NCBI GenBank assembly: GCA_041749075.1
Contig: JBGTBY010000010.1
Coordinates: 62,001 to 126,000, forward strand
Length of the DNA stretch: 64,000 bases
Direction of reading: 5' to 3'
DNA from: CAMTWZ01 sp041749075
GTDB lineage: Bacteria; Bacteroidota; Rhodothermia; Balneolales; HLUCCA01
The notes beneath the pieces were generated by a model, which did not search any database, was not told the DNA's origin, and saw only the letters and a list, made by a program, of their open reading frames with translations. Below, piece after piece: positions 16,402 to 25,581 of the stretch (position 1 is the stretch's first letter; each line of letters opens with the position of its first letter). Position numbers and translations under genes: made by a program.

Positions 16402-17218
16402 CCTGATTCTCGGTTTATGTGTCATGATTCTGGCTCCTGCGGTTGCAAGCGCCCAGTTGAACGCATTGCCTGCGGAACTGAGAGGCGTCGGGTTGAATGA
16501 ACGCCTGGGCGAATCCATCCCGATGGAACTCACGCTCCGCAACGAAGCTGGGGAAGCGGTACGCCTAGGGGCCTACTTCGAAAGCGGAAAGCCAGTGATA
16601 CTGGTGCCAGTCTATTATGGATGTCCAATGCTCTGCGGACTCATCTTGAACGGCGTAAACGATGCCATTGAAGAAATGCAATGGACCTTGGGCGAAGATT
16701 ATCACGTCGTCACCTTCTCCTTCGATCCGAAAGAAACCCCTGAGTTGGCCTCGGCCAAGAAAAACCGTTACATCAAGGAAAACAGTGAGGATGACATCCA
16801 GAACGGCTGGCATTTCCTTACCGCTGATTCCCTGACTATCGAAACCCTGACAGAATCCATCGGATTTTCCTTCAAATGGAGCGAAGAATCCCAGGAATAT
16901 CTGCATACCGCCAACATCGTGTTTGTGAGTCCGACTGGACGAATCACACGCTACTTGTATGGCGCCCAATTCGACAATATCGACATGAGAAACGCCTTGT
17001 TTGATGCGGCCGATGGTAAAATCGGAACCGTCATTGATCGAGCGATCCTATACTGTTACACCTATGACCCCGATTCCCGGTCGTATGTGCCTACTGCGGT
17101 GAACATTATGAAACTCGGTGGGTTGCTCACCATGCTTCTGCTCGGCTCACTGCTGGGAATCCTTTGGTATCGCGAAAAATCACGCAAACAGAAATCGACT
17201 TTAGCTACTACCGCCTAG
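16385..17218 (+). CDS. SCO1/SenC-type copper chaperone for cytochrome oxidase
   Basis: 277 residues with a signal peptide (cleavage near ASAQ, 24), a thioredoxin-like domain holding the copper site C80-x3-C84 (CPMLC) and H174, and a C-terminal membrane helix at about 244-262. It delivers copper to the CuA centre of subunit II, which is encoded immediately downstream with no intergenic base. The C-terminal anchor rather than an N-terminal one is a feature of this branch. Confidence 0.95.
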   Translation: MNKTANLILGLCVMILAPAVASAQLNALPAELRGVGLNERLGESIPMELTLRNEAGEAVRLGAYFESGKPVILVPVYYGCPMLCGLILNGVNDAIEEMQWTLGEDYHVVTFSFDPKETPELASAKKNRYIKENSEDDIQNGWHFLTADSLTIETLTESIGFSFKWSEESQEYLHTANIVFVSPTGRITRYLYGAQFDNIDMRNALFDAADGKIGTVIDRAILYCYTYDPDSRSYVPTAVNIMKLGGLLTMLLLGSLLGILWYREKSRKQKSTLATTA

Positions 17219-18163
17219 ATGGAACGACTTCGAGACTATTTACTACCTGAACAATCTTCGACACTGGCCACCGATGTCGACAACCTGTTCATGTTCATCA
17301 ACTATGCCAGTGTGATCCTTTTGGTCGGTATCACGATCGCATTGATCTATTTCTCTTGGAAATACAAGCGGAAGTCCGAATCGGACGTCACGCCGGTCAT
17401 CCGCCATAATCTCGCGTTGGAATTAACATGGACCATCATCCCGCTCATCATGATCATGATCGTGTTCGCTTGGGGTTTCCGCGGCTATATGACGATGCGA
17501 AACGCTCCGGCTGACTCGATGGAAGTCTATGTGACGGGCCTCTCCTTCGGGTGGCAGTTTACGTACACCAATGGTGTGCTATCCGGTTCGGATTTGTACG
17601 TTCCAGCTGGCCGCCCCGTTAAACTACTCATGCAATCGCGTGATGTGATCCACTCGTTCTTCGTGCCTGATTTCCGAATCAAGCAAGATCTGATGCCGAA
17701 CCGCTACACCACGGTGTGGTTTCAGGCGGATGAACCGGGTCAACACATTGTTTACTGTACTGAATATTGCGGATCGGGTCACTCGGCCATGATGGGACGA
17801 GTCATCGTTCTTCCCGAAGCCGAATTCACCGCTTGGCTGAGTGAAGAAAAAGCCAAATCCGAACAAGAACTACCATTGGCTCGCCTTGGTGAGAATGTGT
17901 TCTCACAGCAAGGATGCATGGCCTGCCACTCGGTCGATGGCGACGCTGGAATCGGACCCACATTCAAAGGCCTCTTCGGTTCCACACGAAATTTCACGGA
18001 TGGCAGCAGCACAACGGCCGACGAATCCTACCTTCGCGAGTCGATCCTCGTCGCCAATGCGAAAGTCGTCGCAGGCTTCGCACCAGCCATGCCGAGTTAC
18101 AGCGGTGTGTTGAGCGACCGTCAGGTTGACGCCCTCATCGAATATATCAAAGAGTTGAACTGA
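17219..18163 (+). CDS. coxB: caa3 cytochrome c oxidase subunit II with fused cytochrome c
   Basis: 314 residues: two membrane helices (about 25-46 and 70-90), a CuA cupredoxin domain with H145, C180, E182, C184, H188 and M191, and a C-terminal cytochrome c domain with CMACH at 233-237. The fusion makes this a caa3 oxidase able to accept electrons directly from alternative complex III. Starts right after the sco stop. Confidence 0.97.
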   Translation: MERLRDYLLPEQSSTLATDVDNLFMFINYASVILLVGITIALIYFSWKYKRKSESDVTPVIRHNLALELTWTIIPLIMIMIVFAWGFRGYMTMRNAPADSMEVYVTGLSFGWQFTYTNGVLSGSDLYVPAGRPVKLLMQSRDVIHSFFVPDFRIKQDLMPNRYTTVWFQADEPGQHIVYCTEYCGSGHSAMMGRVIVLPEAEFTAWLSEEKAKSEQELPLARLGENVFSQQGCMACHSVDGDAGIGPTFKGLFGSTRNFTDGSSTTADESYLRESILVANAKVVAGFAPAMPSYSGVLSDRQVDALIEYIKELN

Positions 18164-18171
18164 TTACCCTT

Positions 18172-19851
18172 ATGGCAAACACAACGATCCGGGAATTCCC
18201 TGTCGAAGAATATCCCAAAACGCATTACCTAAACCACGACAAGACCCTCAAATCGTGGCTGTTGACGATCGATCACAAGCGCATCGGACTGATGTACTTG
18301 GCCTCGATCATCTTCTTCTTCTTTGTGGGAGGCGTGCTCGCCTTGGTCCTTCGCCTTGAACTGTGGGAACCCGCACGCAATTTCATGGATGCGGACACCT
18401 ATAACCGCATCTTCACTCTCCACGGGGCGGTGATGATCTTCCTGTTCATCATTCCGTCCATTCCGGCGGCATTGGGCAACATCTTCCTGCCTGTGATGTT
18501 GGGAGCCAAAGACGTGGCCTTCCCTCGCTTGAACCTGGCTAGTTTCTATATCTACGTGTTTGGTGCGTTTTTCACCCTCTATTCGATGGCGCAAGGCGGG
18601 ATTGATACCGGCTGGACATTCTACACCCCGTATTCGACCACAACTGGGTCGGCGGTCGTTTCCATGACCTTCGGCGTATTTGTGATGGGTTTCTCATCCA
18701 TCCTGACGGGATTGAACTTCATCGTGACCATCCACAAGATGCGCGCACCAGGATTGATCTGGGGCAAGCTTCCGTTGTTCATCTGGTCGCTTTACGCCAC
18801 CGCTATCATCCAAGTATTGGCGACTCCTGTTTTGGCGATTACCTTGTTGTTGCTCATCTTGGAGCGCACACTCGGCATCGGGATCTTTGATCCGGCGTTG
18901 GGCGGTGATCCAGTTCTGTATCAGCACTTTTTCTGGTTCTACTCGCATCCGGCGGTGTACATCATGATCGTGCCGGCATTCGGAATCATATCCGAATTGA
19001 TCGCCACCTTCTCTCGCAAAACGATCTTCGGGTATTGGGCCATCGCCTTCTCCTCCCTTGCCATCGCCTTCATCGGATTCCTGGTTTGGGGACACCACAT
19101 GTTCACCTCGGGTCAGTCTGAACTGTCGACCGTCGTGTTCTCCTTCCTCACCTTCTTCGTGGGTCTTCCTACAGGCATCAAGATCCTGAACTGGGTGGCG
19201 ACCATGTACAAAGGCAGTATCTGGCTGCAATCGCCGATGATCTACGCCATCATGTTCCTGTTCCTGTTCACCATTGGTGGATTGACCGGAATCATGCTCG
19301 GTGCCTTGTCGGTCGACATCCACCTGCACGATACCTACTACGTTGTGGCTCACTTCCACTATGTGATGATGGGTGGAACCGTGTTCGCCTTCCTCGGTGG
19401 CTTGCATTTCTGGTGGCCGAAGTTCACGGGCAAGATGTTCAATGAATTTCAGGCGAAGATTGCGGCTGTCATTTTGTTCATCGGCTTCAACATGACCTTC
19501 TTGCCACAGTTCGTGATGGGATCGCAAGGCATGCCACGCCGTTATTATGGCTACATCGAACAATTCCAGACCTTGCACCAATATTCGACCGTCGGATCCT
19601 GGGTATTGGGCGTCGGCTTCCTGCTCATCGCTTGGTACCTCGTCCAATCGTTGCGCAAAGGCGACGCGGCGCCGTCGAACCCCTGGGGTGGACGTTCGCT
19701 CGAGTGGATGACGTCATCCCCCATGCCACCGCACAATTTCGATTATGTACCCGTGGTCAAACATGGCCCTTACGATTACCATCAGCCGATCGCTGAATTC
19801 CGTTTGGGTGTCGAAGACCCGCACAGTTCATCCGAACCAAAATCTCACTAA
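18172..19851 (+). CDS. coxA: caa3 cytochrome c oxidase subunit I, A2 type
   Basis: 559 residues with twelve membrane helices. Heme and copper ligands are visible in HGAVMIF, SHPAVYI, GHHMF and HDTYYVVAHFHYV. The helix VI segment reads YSHPAVY instead of HPEVY: the usual Glu is missing and Tyr-Ser takes its place, which defines A2-type oxidases as described for Rhodothermus marinus caa3. Eight bases after coxB. Confidence 0.97.
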   Translation: MANTTIREFPVEEYPKTHYLNHDKTLKSWLLTIDHKRIGLMYLASIIFFFFVGGVLALVLRLELWEPARNFMDADTYNRIFTLHGAVMIFLFIIPSIPAALGNIFLPVMLGAKDVAFPRLNLASFYIYVFGAFFTLYSMAQGGIDTGWTFYTPYSTTTGSAVVSMTFGVFVMGFSSILTGLNFIVTIHKMRAPGLIWGKLPLFIWSLYATAIIQVLATPVLAITLLLLILERTLGIGIFDPALGGDPVLYQHFFWFYSHPAVYIMIVPAFGIISELIATFSRKTIFGYWAIAFSSLAIAFIGFLVWGHHMFTSGQSELSTVVFSFLTFFVGLPTGIKILNWVATMYKGSIWLQSPMIYAIMFLFLFTIGGLTGIMLGALSVDIHLHDTYYVVAHFHYVMMGGTVFAFLGGLHFWWPKFTGKMFNEFQAKIAAVILFIGFNMTFLPQFVMGSQGMPRRYYGYIEQFQTLHQYSTVGSWVLGVGFLLIAWYLVQSLRKGDAAPSNPWGGRSLEWMTSSPMPPHNFDYVPVVKHGPYDYHQPIAEFRLGVEDPHSSSEPKSH

Positions 19852-19854
19852 CAC

Positions 19855-20508
19855 ATGTCTCATACCGACGCATCTCACGCCCATAGCCATGTCCAGCATC
19901 ATTTCGTGGACAGCGACCAGCAGTTCGATTCCGCGAAACTCGGCATGTGGGTATTCCTTGTCACGGAAATCCTGTTCTTCGGCGGCTTGTTTGTCGCCTA
20001 CATCGTGTACCGCGCATGGAACCCCGAACTCTTCACCATGGCCGCCACGCAGTTGGATACGGTCATGGGCGGCATCAACACCTTGGTGCTGATCGGAAGT
20101 TCGCTGACCATGGCCCTGGCCATCCGCGCCGCACAAACGAATGAAGCGCGCAAATCGATGATCTACCTGATTTCGACCGTCGCGTTGGCCTTCGTGTTCA
20201 TGATCATCAAATACTTCGAGTACACGCACAAATTCGACATGGGCATCTTCCCAGGCGAATATTACACCTTCACGGGGATCGACCATCCACGGGCGCACAT
20301 CTTCTTCTCGATCTATTACATGATGACGGGTCTGCACGGCATCCACGTGATCATCGGCATCGGGGTTATCACCTGGCTGATCATCAAAACGAAGAATGGC
20401 GCCTTCAATTCCGAGTATTACACGCCGGTCGAGATCACCGGACTATACTGGCACTTGGTGGACATCGTTTGGATTTTCCTCTTCCCACTCCTCTATTTGA
20501 TCGACTAA
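19855..20508 (+). CDS. coxC: Cytochrome c oxidase subunit III
   Basis: 217 residues with about five membrane helices after a His-rich N-terminus. KLGMWVFLVTEILFFGGLFVAY and GLHGIHVIIGI are classic subunit III motifs, and the end YWHLVDIVWIFLFPLLYL matches the last helix. Three bases after coxA. Confidence 0.97.
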   Translation: MSHTDASHAHSHVQHHFVDSDQQFDSAKLGMWVFLVTEILFFGGLFVAYIVYRAWNPELFTMAATQLDTVMGGINTLVLIGSSLTMALAIRAAQTNEARKSMIYLISTVALAFVFMIIKYFEYTHKFDMGIFPGEYYTFTGIDHPRAHIFFSIYYMMTGLHGIHVIIGIGVITWLIIKTKNGAFNSEYYTPVEITGLYWHLVDIVWIFLFPLLYLID

Positions 20509-20519
20509 AGGAACCGACT

Positions 20520-20864
20520 ATGAGTTCGCATCACATCATTTCTCTCAAGTATCTGTTCGGAACCGCATTCGCGTTGCTGATCCTCACAGGATTGACCGTG
20601 GCAGTGGCCTTCATCCACATTCCTACGCCGTTCAACATCGTTGTGGCCATTGGTATCGCCGTGCTGAAAGCCTCGCTCGTAGCGGCGTTCTTCATGGGGC
20701 TGTATTGGGATAAGAAAATCAACACCATTGCCTTGCTGCTATCCGTCGTGTTCTTCACGGTGATGGTGGGTATCACCTTGTTGGATACCTTGTACCGCGA
20801 CAAGCCGTCGGATATCTACAACAAGCCGCCGACGCCGCCGGTTACGCAGTCTTCGCTTCAGTAA
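20520..20864 (+). CDS. coxD: Cytochrome c oxidase subunit IV (CyoD-like)
   Basis: 114 residues from ATG 20520, preceded by AAAGGAACC as ribosome site; a longer frame would overlap coxC. Three membrane helices with LKASLVAAFFMGLYWDKK, the signature of the small fourth subunit. Its last 23 bases overlap the 3' end of the oppositely oriented ctaA. Confidence 0.93.
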   Translation: MSSHHIISLKYLFGTAFALLILTGLTVAVAFIHIPTPFNIVVAIGIAVLKASLVAAFFMGLYWDKKINTIALLLSVVFFTVMVGITLLDTLYRDKPSDIYNKPPTPPVTQSSLQ

Positions 20865-21768
20865 TCAGCAAGATCATCACCATCTGCGCGGAAATGAGAA
20901 GGCTCACTCCGCTCAGGTGAACCACTTGCAGTGCCGCGGGCATGCTTCCGTAAGCGAGTCCGACGCCGACCGCGATCTGAAGCAACACCAGACCCGCCAC
21001 CAGGCCAGTCATCCTCTCTACCCAATTCGGCGCACCAGGCCTGCGACTGACCATCACTACCCATCCCAGCGCGACCAACACCAGCCAGCTGAACGAACGA
21101 TGGACCACGTCCACCAGGCCTGTGTTCTCGAGCCACTCGCCACGACCAATTCCCGGAATCGTCTTGACTACCAGATCGATCGCTTCACGAACCTGAGTCC
21201 CAATACCGAGCTGAAGCATCGTGATGGCCAGCAAAACTCCCGACGACCATAGCAATGGTTTCCTTAGCGATTCCGGTAAGGAGACGTTGATTTGGTCCGA
21301 TACGGCCTTGAACGCCGCCAGCAACAACAATCCGACCAGCACCATGGCAACCACCATGTGAAGCGTGATGAGGCCTTGTGAGAGCCCTGAACGCACCACC
21401 ATCCCGCCCAGCCATCCCTGGAACAGAACCAGCACGAACGCCGCGACGGAGGAAACAAACACGACCGGCTTCGACTTGCAATACTTGTAAGAGGAAATGG
21501 CCGTCGCCGTGATGAACAATCCGATCAAAACCCCGATCAGGCGGTTCACATACTCGGTCCAGGTTTTGACCACATTGAACTCGGCGGCATCAAACCCGGC
21601 CGGAAGATCGGCTACGGATGTGGGTGGAATCCATACGCCGAAGCATTTCGGCCAGTCGGGACAGCCGAGTCCCGCGCCCGTGGCTCTTACCAATCCACCG
21701 ACCAGAATAAGAAAAAGTGTGGCGGAGACCGTCAGTATCGCCAGTTTTTGGAACCGATTGAGTCGCAT
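20842..21768 (-). CDS. ctaA: Heme A synthase (COX15/CtaA)
   Basis: 308 residues with eight predicted membrane helices in two related four-helix halves. GGLVRATGAGLGCPDWPKCFG near residues 21-41 is the CtaA hallmark, and the heme ligands lie in the His-containing helices (EYVNRLIGVLIG, TLHMVVAMVLVG, VDVVHRSFSWL, LQVVHLSGVSLL; only some contain His). It oxidises heme O to heme A for the oxidase. Divergent from ctaB and convergent with coxD. Confidence 0.95.
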   Translation of the reverse strand: MRLNRFQKLAILTVSATLFLILVGGLVRATGAGLGCPDWPKCFGVWIPPTSVADLPAGFDAAEFNVVKTWTEYVNRLIGVLIGLFITATAISSYKYCKSKPVVFVSSVAAFVLVLFQGWLGGMVVRSGLSQGLITLHMVVAMVLVGLLLLAAFKAVSDQINVSLPESLRKPLLWSSGVLLAITMLQLGIGTQVREAIDLVVKTIPGIGRGEWLENTGLVDVVHRSFSWLVLVALGWVVMVSRRPGAPNWVERMTGLVAGLVLLQIAVGVGLAYGSMPAALQVVHLSGVSLLISAQMVMILLITEAKTA

Positions 21769-21840
21769 ATGGGTTGCTTAATGTAGTCCTGCAAGGTAAA
21801 AAATCCGTACCTTAGTTGTCTGAAATTCCTTCACGAAATC

Positions 21841-22734
21841 ATGCAAACCACTACCGTCGCCATCCCGTTTCTTCAGACCGTGAAGGCTTATTTCGAGCTG
21901 ACGAAACCGCGTATCACCGCTTCCGTGGTGGCGAGCATGGCCATTGGTTTTTTCCTGGCGTCGGCCGGATCGGTGGATTTCGTGATGCTGTTCAACGCCC
22001 TCCTCGGCACCTGGATGATCGCCGGCGGAACCGCCGCCCACAACCAATATCTGGAACGCGATCTGGATAAGTTGATGGTGCGCACCTCGCGTCGCCCATT
22101 GCCGATGCTTCGCATCGAGCCGATCCACGCGCTGTTCTTCTCGCTGGCGATGATCTTCAGCGGACTGATTTACCTCATCCTGAGCGTCAACGCCGTGGCC
22201 GGACTCGTTTCCTTGGCCACATCCTTCATCTATCTGAGCTTCTACACCCCGCTGAAGCGCATCACCTTCGCCAACGTGCCCATCGGCGCGGTTGCGGGCG
22301 CACTTCCCCCCGTAGGCGGATGGGCGGCCGTGAGCGGCGATTTGAGTCACCCCGGCATGTGGCTCCTGTTCGGCTTCATCTTCTTCTGGCAGATTCCGCA
22401 CGTGGTATCCATCGCTTGGATCCTCAAAGACGATTATGAAAAAGCCGGCTTCCGGATGTTGCCCAAAAACGATACCACCGGCTACGATACGGCCATGTAC
22501 AGCATCACATCCCTCATCATGCTGCTTCCGGTCGGTTTCGGGATGTACATGATCGGGCTGACATCCGTGTGGGCACTCATCGTCGTCACCACCATCTCCA
22601 TCGGATTCCTCTTCACCGGCTTCAAATTCCTGATCGACCGCACCAAAGACACCGGCCGCACCCTCATGTTCGCATCGCTGGGCTATCTGCCCGCCGTATG
22701 GATCGTGCTGTTTGCGGATTATATGTTGATGTAG
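21841..22734 (+). CDS. ctaB: Protoheme IX farnesyltransferase (heme O synthase)
   Basis: 297 residues, a UbiA-family prenyltransferase with about nine membrane helices. KPRITASVVASMAIG and NQYLERDLDKLMVRTSRRPL carry the Asp-rich farnesyl-diphosphate/Mg motif. It supplies heme O to CtaA, encoded divergently 72 bases away. Its stop codon lies inside a 14-base direct repeat. Confidence 0.96.
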   Translation: MQTTTVAIPFLQTVKAYFELTKPRITASVVASMAIGFFLASAGSVDFVMLFNALLGTWMIAGGTAAHNQYLERDLDKLMVRTSRRPLPMLRIEPIHALFFSLAMIFSGLIYLILSVNAVAGLVSLATSFIYLSFYTPLKRITFANVPIGAVAGALPPVGGWAAVSGDLSHPGMWLLFGFIFFWQIPHVVSIAWILKDDYEKAGFRMLPKNDTTGYDTAMYSITSLIMLLPVGFGMYMIGLTSVWALIVVTTISIGFLFTGFKFLIDRTKDTGRTLMFASLGYLPAVWIVLFADYMLM

Positions 22735-22755
22735 GAAGGGGGATGTAGGAAGGGA
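22728..22755. repeat. Two copies of a 14-base (2 x 7) repeat over the ctaB stop
   Basis: GATGTAGGAAGGGG is followed at once by GATGTAGGAAGGGA. The first copy contains the ctaB stop codon (TAG 22732-22734). The 7/14 period matches the other arrays in this window. Confidence 0.55.
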
Positions 22756-22810
22756 GAAGATCGATGCATCTTGATATGCAAACAGGATTGGTTAGCTTTC
22801 AAGATGACAT

Positions 22811-23350
22811 ATGATTTTAAAACCCATCTATTGTACCTATAGAATGCAATTCATAGGCTTAGCCGTTTTATCAAACGAAGTGAATGATATCCTTCCAAAG
22901 CTCAAGTTAGAGGCAAGCAATTTTGATTTAGTTATCGAACACCAGGAGGCTGATGACATAGATATAGAGGTTCGTGATGGTTTACTTGGATTTATTGGTT
23001 CCTTAAACCTGTCTGTTATCAAAATCATGAACTCGTCCAAATCAAAAAGAAGTACAACATCTTCACTTGTGAATCAAAATCTGGTCAACTTTTTTCTTGG
23101 AGAAGAAAAGGCAGATTTATTGGAATTTCTTTCATCAACTAAATCCATTCTCCCGAGCAAATATCACCTCATATTTGCCTTTGAATGGCACAAGGGTGAA
23201 TTATGTCGATACCATCAGATTCGACCAGAGGCCTTAAGACAGTATTTCAAGGACAATAATTCTTGGTACGTATGGCTATATGATTATTCAAAGGGTCATT
23301 ACAGTGCAAATTTGGATGTCCCACTTATTCTTGAAATTGTGAATGACTAA
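22811..23350 (+). CDS. Hypothetical protein in AT-rich DNA
   Basis: 179 residues; an internal ATG at 22844 (MQFIGLAVLS) is an alternative start. No domain recognised: the N-terminal half has alternating hydrophobic strands, the C-terminal half is aromatic-rich (HLIFAFEWHKGELCRYH, WYVWLYDYSKGHYS). Lower G+C than ctaB suggests acquired DNA. The following small gene starts 3 bases after the stop, so the two form a pair, which could be an effector/immunity or similar couple, but nothing in the sequence proves that. Confidence 0.6.
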   Translation: MILKPIYCTYRMQFIGLAVLSNEVNDILPKLKLEASNFDLVIEHQEADDIDIEVRDGLLGFIGSLNLSVIKIMNSSKSKRSTTSSLVNQNLVNFFLGEEKADLLEFLSSTKSILPSKYHLIFAFEWHKGELCRYHQIRPEALRQYFKDNNSWYVWLYDYSKGHYSANLDVPLILEIVND

Positions 23351-23353
23351 TGC

Positions 23354-23722
23354 ATGCACTTGTCACAAGCCATTATGGATCAACAACTAAAACAAGAAGC
23401 ACTTGATTATCTGGAAGAGTTGTACAAGAACACTCCGTACGAAAAAAGCGGCGAGGAGTATCTTAGAAGAATCGAATGGAAAATTCGCCAGAATGAAGGT
23501 GAGTTACTTGATTCCATTATCGCTGCTCTTGAACTTTGGCTAAAGGGTGATGACCACAACAAAGCAGAATATGCCATTCATTTGATGGGTCGTTTAGGTG
23601 CGAAGCAGTACTTGCCCGAGCTTGAGAAACTACTTCATGACATGAACGAGAATAAGTCACGATTGCCGAACTACTGGAAGTCTTTCGTTCAAGGAGTGAT
23701 AAACCAGCTCAATCGGAAGTAA
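23354..23722 (+). CDS. Small helical protein, HEAT-like, partner of the preceding gene
   Basis: 122 residues, almost all alpha-helical, with a HEAT/immunity-like pair of helices (AEYAIHLMGRLGAKQYLPELEKLLHDM). Start could be 23354 or the second Met (23375, MDQQLKQEALDYLEELY). Closely follows the unknown gene at 22811. Not recognised further. Confidence 0.6.
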   Translation: MHLSQAIMDQQLKQEALDYLEELYKNTPYEKSGEEYLRRIEWKIRQNEGELLDSIIAALELWLKGDDHNKAEYAIHLMGRLGAKQYLPELEKLLHDMNENKSRLPNYWKSFVQGVINQLNRK

Positions 23723-23735
23723 ATAACCGAACCCC

Positions 23736-23813
23736 ATGACCCAATCCGACACCGACCGAATCATTGAAATGGCGTGGGAAGACCGCACGCCGAGCTTCGA
23801 AATCCTGAAATAG
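23736..23813 (+). pseudogene. N-terminal stub of a DUF2805 (TIGR03643) protein
   Basis: The 25-codon frame reads MTQSDTDRIIEMAWEDRTPS and stops at TAG. The opening D-R-I-I-E-M-A-W-E-D-R-T-P is the very conserved start of the small DUF2805 family, whose members are normally about 80-90 residues. The remainder is missing, so this is a truncated relic. Confidence 0.6.
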
Positions 23814-23891
23814 ACCGGTTTAGAAGCAAATATCAGAAAGGGTAGTAATTCGCTACTAGAGAATGATTATCATATAATCATCATTTCCTCC

Positions 23892-23916
23892 CGAGGTGGG
23901 GGTTCATCCCCACCCC
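23892..23916. repeat. Dispersed hairpin repeat, copy A
   Basis: CGAGGTGGGG-GTTCAT-CCCCACCCC folds into a 7-base-pair stem (23895-23901 with 23908-23914) and a 6-base loop, 25 bases ahead of the outer-membrane gene. It matches copy B at 25527-25550, with a compensated base pair. Confidence 0.6.
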
Positions 23917-23940
23917 TTCACGTTCAACCACGAGGTCGAT

Positions 23941-25509
23941 ATGAAACCCTTCATTCTTTTCGCGATCTGCGCCACGCTCACATCCTCCCTGTACGCGCAG
24001 AGTTCCGCCTACACCCCGTTCCAGCAATCGTATTATTATTCTCCGAACCACACATCGGGTGAATCGAGCGAGCTGTTCAATCTGATGTCGGACCCTTACT
24101 TGGCCATCCAGGCTAATCCGGCCGATGCCCGCTTCTTCCGCACCGGAAAAACGATCATCAACGCCTCATGGCAGTCGGAGCAGAAGGAAGATTATTTGCA
24201 ACCATATTGTTATGACTGTATCACGACTCATGAAGCGATTTGGATCCCATTCCCGAGGGTCCGTTCCCTCCCAGCCATGCGCCCTCAACTGGGTGTCGGA
24301 CTAATCCATCATTTCGCGGATGCCAGATTTTCGCCCGTATTTGGTGTCGATATTCAGCAATTCCGGCACGAAACGAGCTTCATCGATGTGCCAACCTTGA
24401 ATGCTTCATACTTGTCGACGAATGACTCATTTGCCCCTTTGGTACCTCAAAATTCACACCAAAGGGACGGACTCATCCTTAACACGTTTTTAGCTTTGAA
24501 ATTGTCTGAACATTGGGATGCGGGTTTGCGCTATCAGGTCGGCTCATTCGGAAGCGATGGAAAACGCAATCAACTTGACGACGGTTTCTACTTCAGTTCG
24601 TTCCTGGATCCTGGGTATCGTTGGAACTATCGGTCTTTGGTTCTGTCGGATGCGGGTCAGCAAGAACTTTCAGCCGGACTCATCCATCGTTCCGCCCGCT
24701 CATCCACATCCTTGTCTTATTCATTCTTCACCGGCAACGAAACCATTTATCAATCCGGTAGCACCAACCTCAGCCGGAACTGGAATGAATACGAAACCAA
24801 TGCCAAACGCAACCGCCACACGGCTTACGCTCGCTACTCCACCGAACTAAGCTCCACCAAAACCTTTTCCTGGCTGGGACGCGCGGCGTATGCTTCCGGC
24901 CCTTCGAATGGGAGCAACCACTACATAAGCCAATTTGAAGATCATTCTCCAGAATCGACTGACCGTATCTACTACCGGTATGAACAATCCGATCTTGAAG
25001 AATTACAATCGGATGCGAGCCAATCGGCCATCGAAACCGGATTCGGTTTCACGGAACGTCAAGAAAAATGAAATTTGCATGTCGGACTCTTCTCCGGATA
25101 TGTGACACATCACGACAGCAGAAGCATCGATTTGATGCGAACCACCTACACTTCTCGGATTGATTTGGATGATAATGGAAATGAAGTTCCCAATGAGTCA
25201 ACAAATACGTTTCAAGATGACCAGACGTATCAATATCGCGACCAAATCAGCTATTTCCGGGTCCCAATCCTCGCCGAAATGCAAGCGAGTTCGTCTGTTC
25301 GGTTCATGTTGGGCGCGGAAATGGGATATCAGCACGCAAATAACTCCGATGCGGATGTCACAACCAGATTATGGATCGGAACTCGGGTGAGTCCATCGGA
25401 TCATTGGAATCTGACACTTCGGACCCAGAACATCCAGAAAAACTCCTTCTCCCGCTACGCCCTGAATGATATGAAAAGCGTGATGCTGAGTGTGTCTTAT
25501 TCGAGGTAA
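23941..25509 (+). pseudogene. Outer-membrane beta-barrel-like protein interrupted by an in-frame TGA
   Basis: From ATG 23941 the frame opens with a signal peptide (MKPFILFAICATLTSSLYAQ) and runs 376 codons to TGA 25069-25071, then continues in the same frame for 145 codons (NLHVGLFSGYVTHH...) to a normal stop. The sequence is rich in amphipathic strands ending in aromatic residues, and the C-terminus VMLSVSYSR is barrel-like. A TGG to TGA change would restore Trp in QEK-W-NLHVGLFSG. So this is either a nonsense pseudogene, a sequencing error, or a shortened protein. Family not recognised. Confidence 0.6.
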
Positions 25510-25526
25510 AATTCGTTTTATCTTCT

Positions 25527-25554
25527 CGAGGTGCGGGTTTATCCGCACCTTTTT
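25527..25554 (+). terminator. Hairpin repeat copy B with T tail (terminator-like)
   Basis: CGAGGTGCGG-GTTTAT-CCGCACC forms a 7-base-pair stem (25530-25536 with 25543-25549) followed by TTTTT, 18 bases after the stop of the outer-membrane gene. It is the sibling of the hairpin at 23892, which lies before the same gene. Confidence 0.65.
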
Positions 25555-25557
25555 AAC

Positions 25558-25576
25558 GGGCGGATGCGATCCGCCC
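25558..25576. repeat. REP-like palindrome, copy 2
   Basis: GGGCGGAT-GCG-ATCCGCCC has 8-base arms and a 3-base loop. It precedes the truncated fumC copy exactly as copy 3 (30842) precedes the full fumC, so it was probably part of the duplicated block. Confidence 0.7.
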
Positions 25577-25581
25577 TTACG

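Noticed and set aside
18694..19647. 317-codon minus-strand frame opposite coxA
   Set aside because: Highly charged antisense of membrane-helix codons; no domain and no ribosome site.
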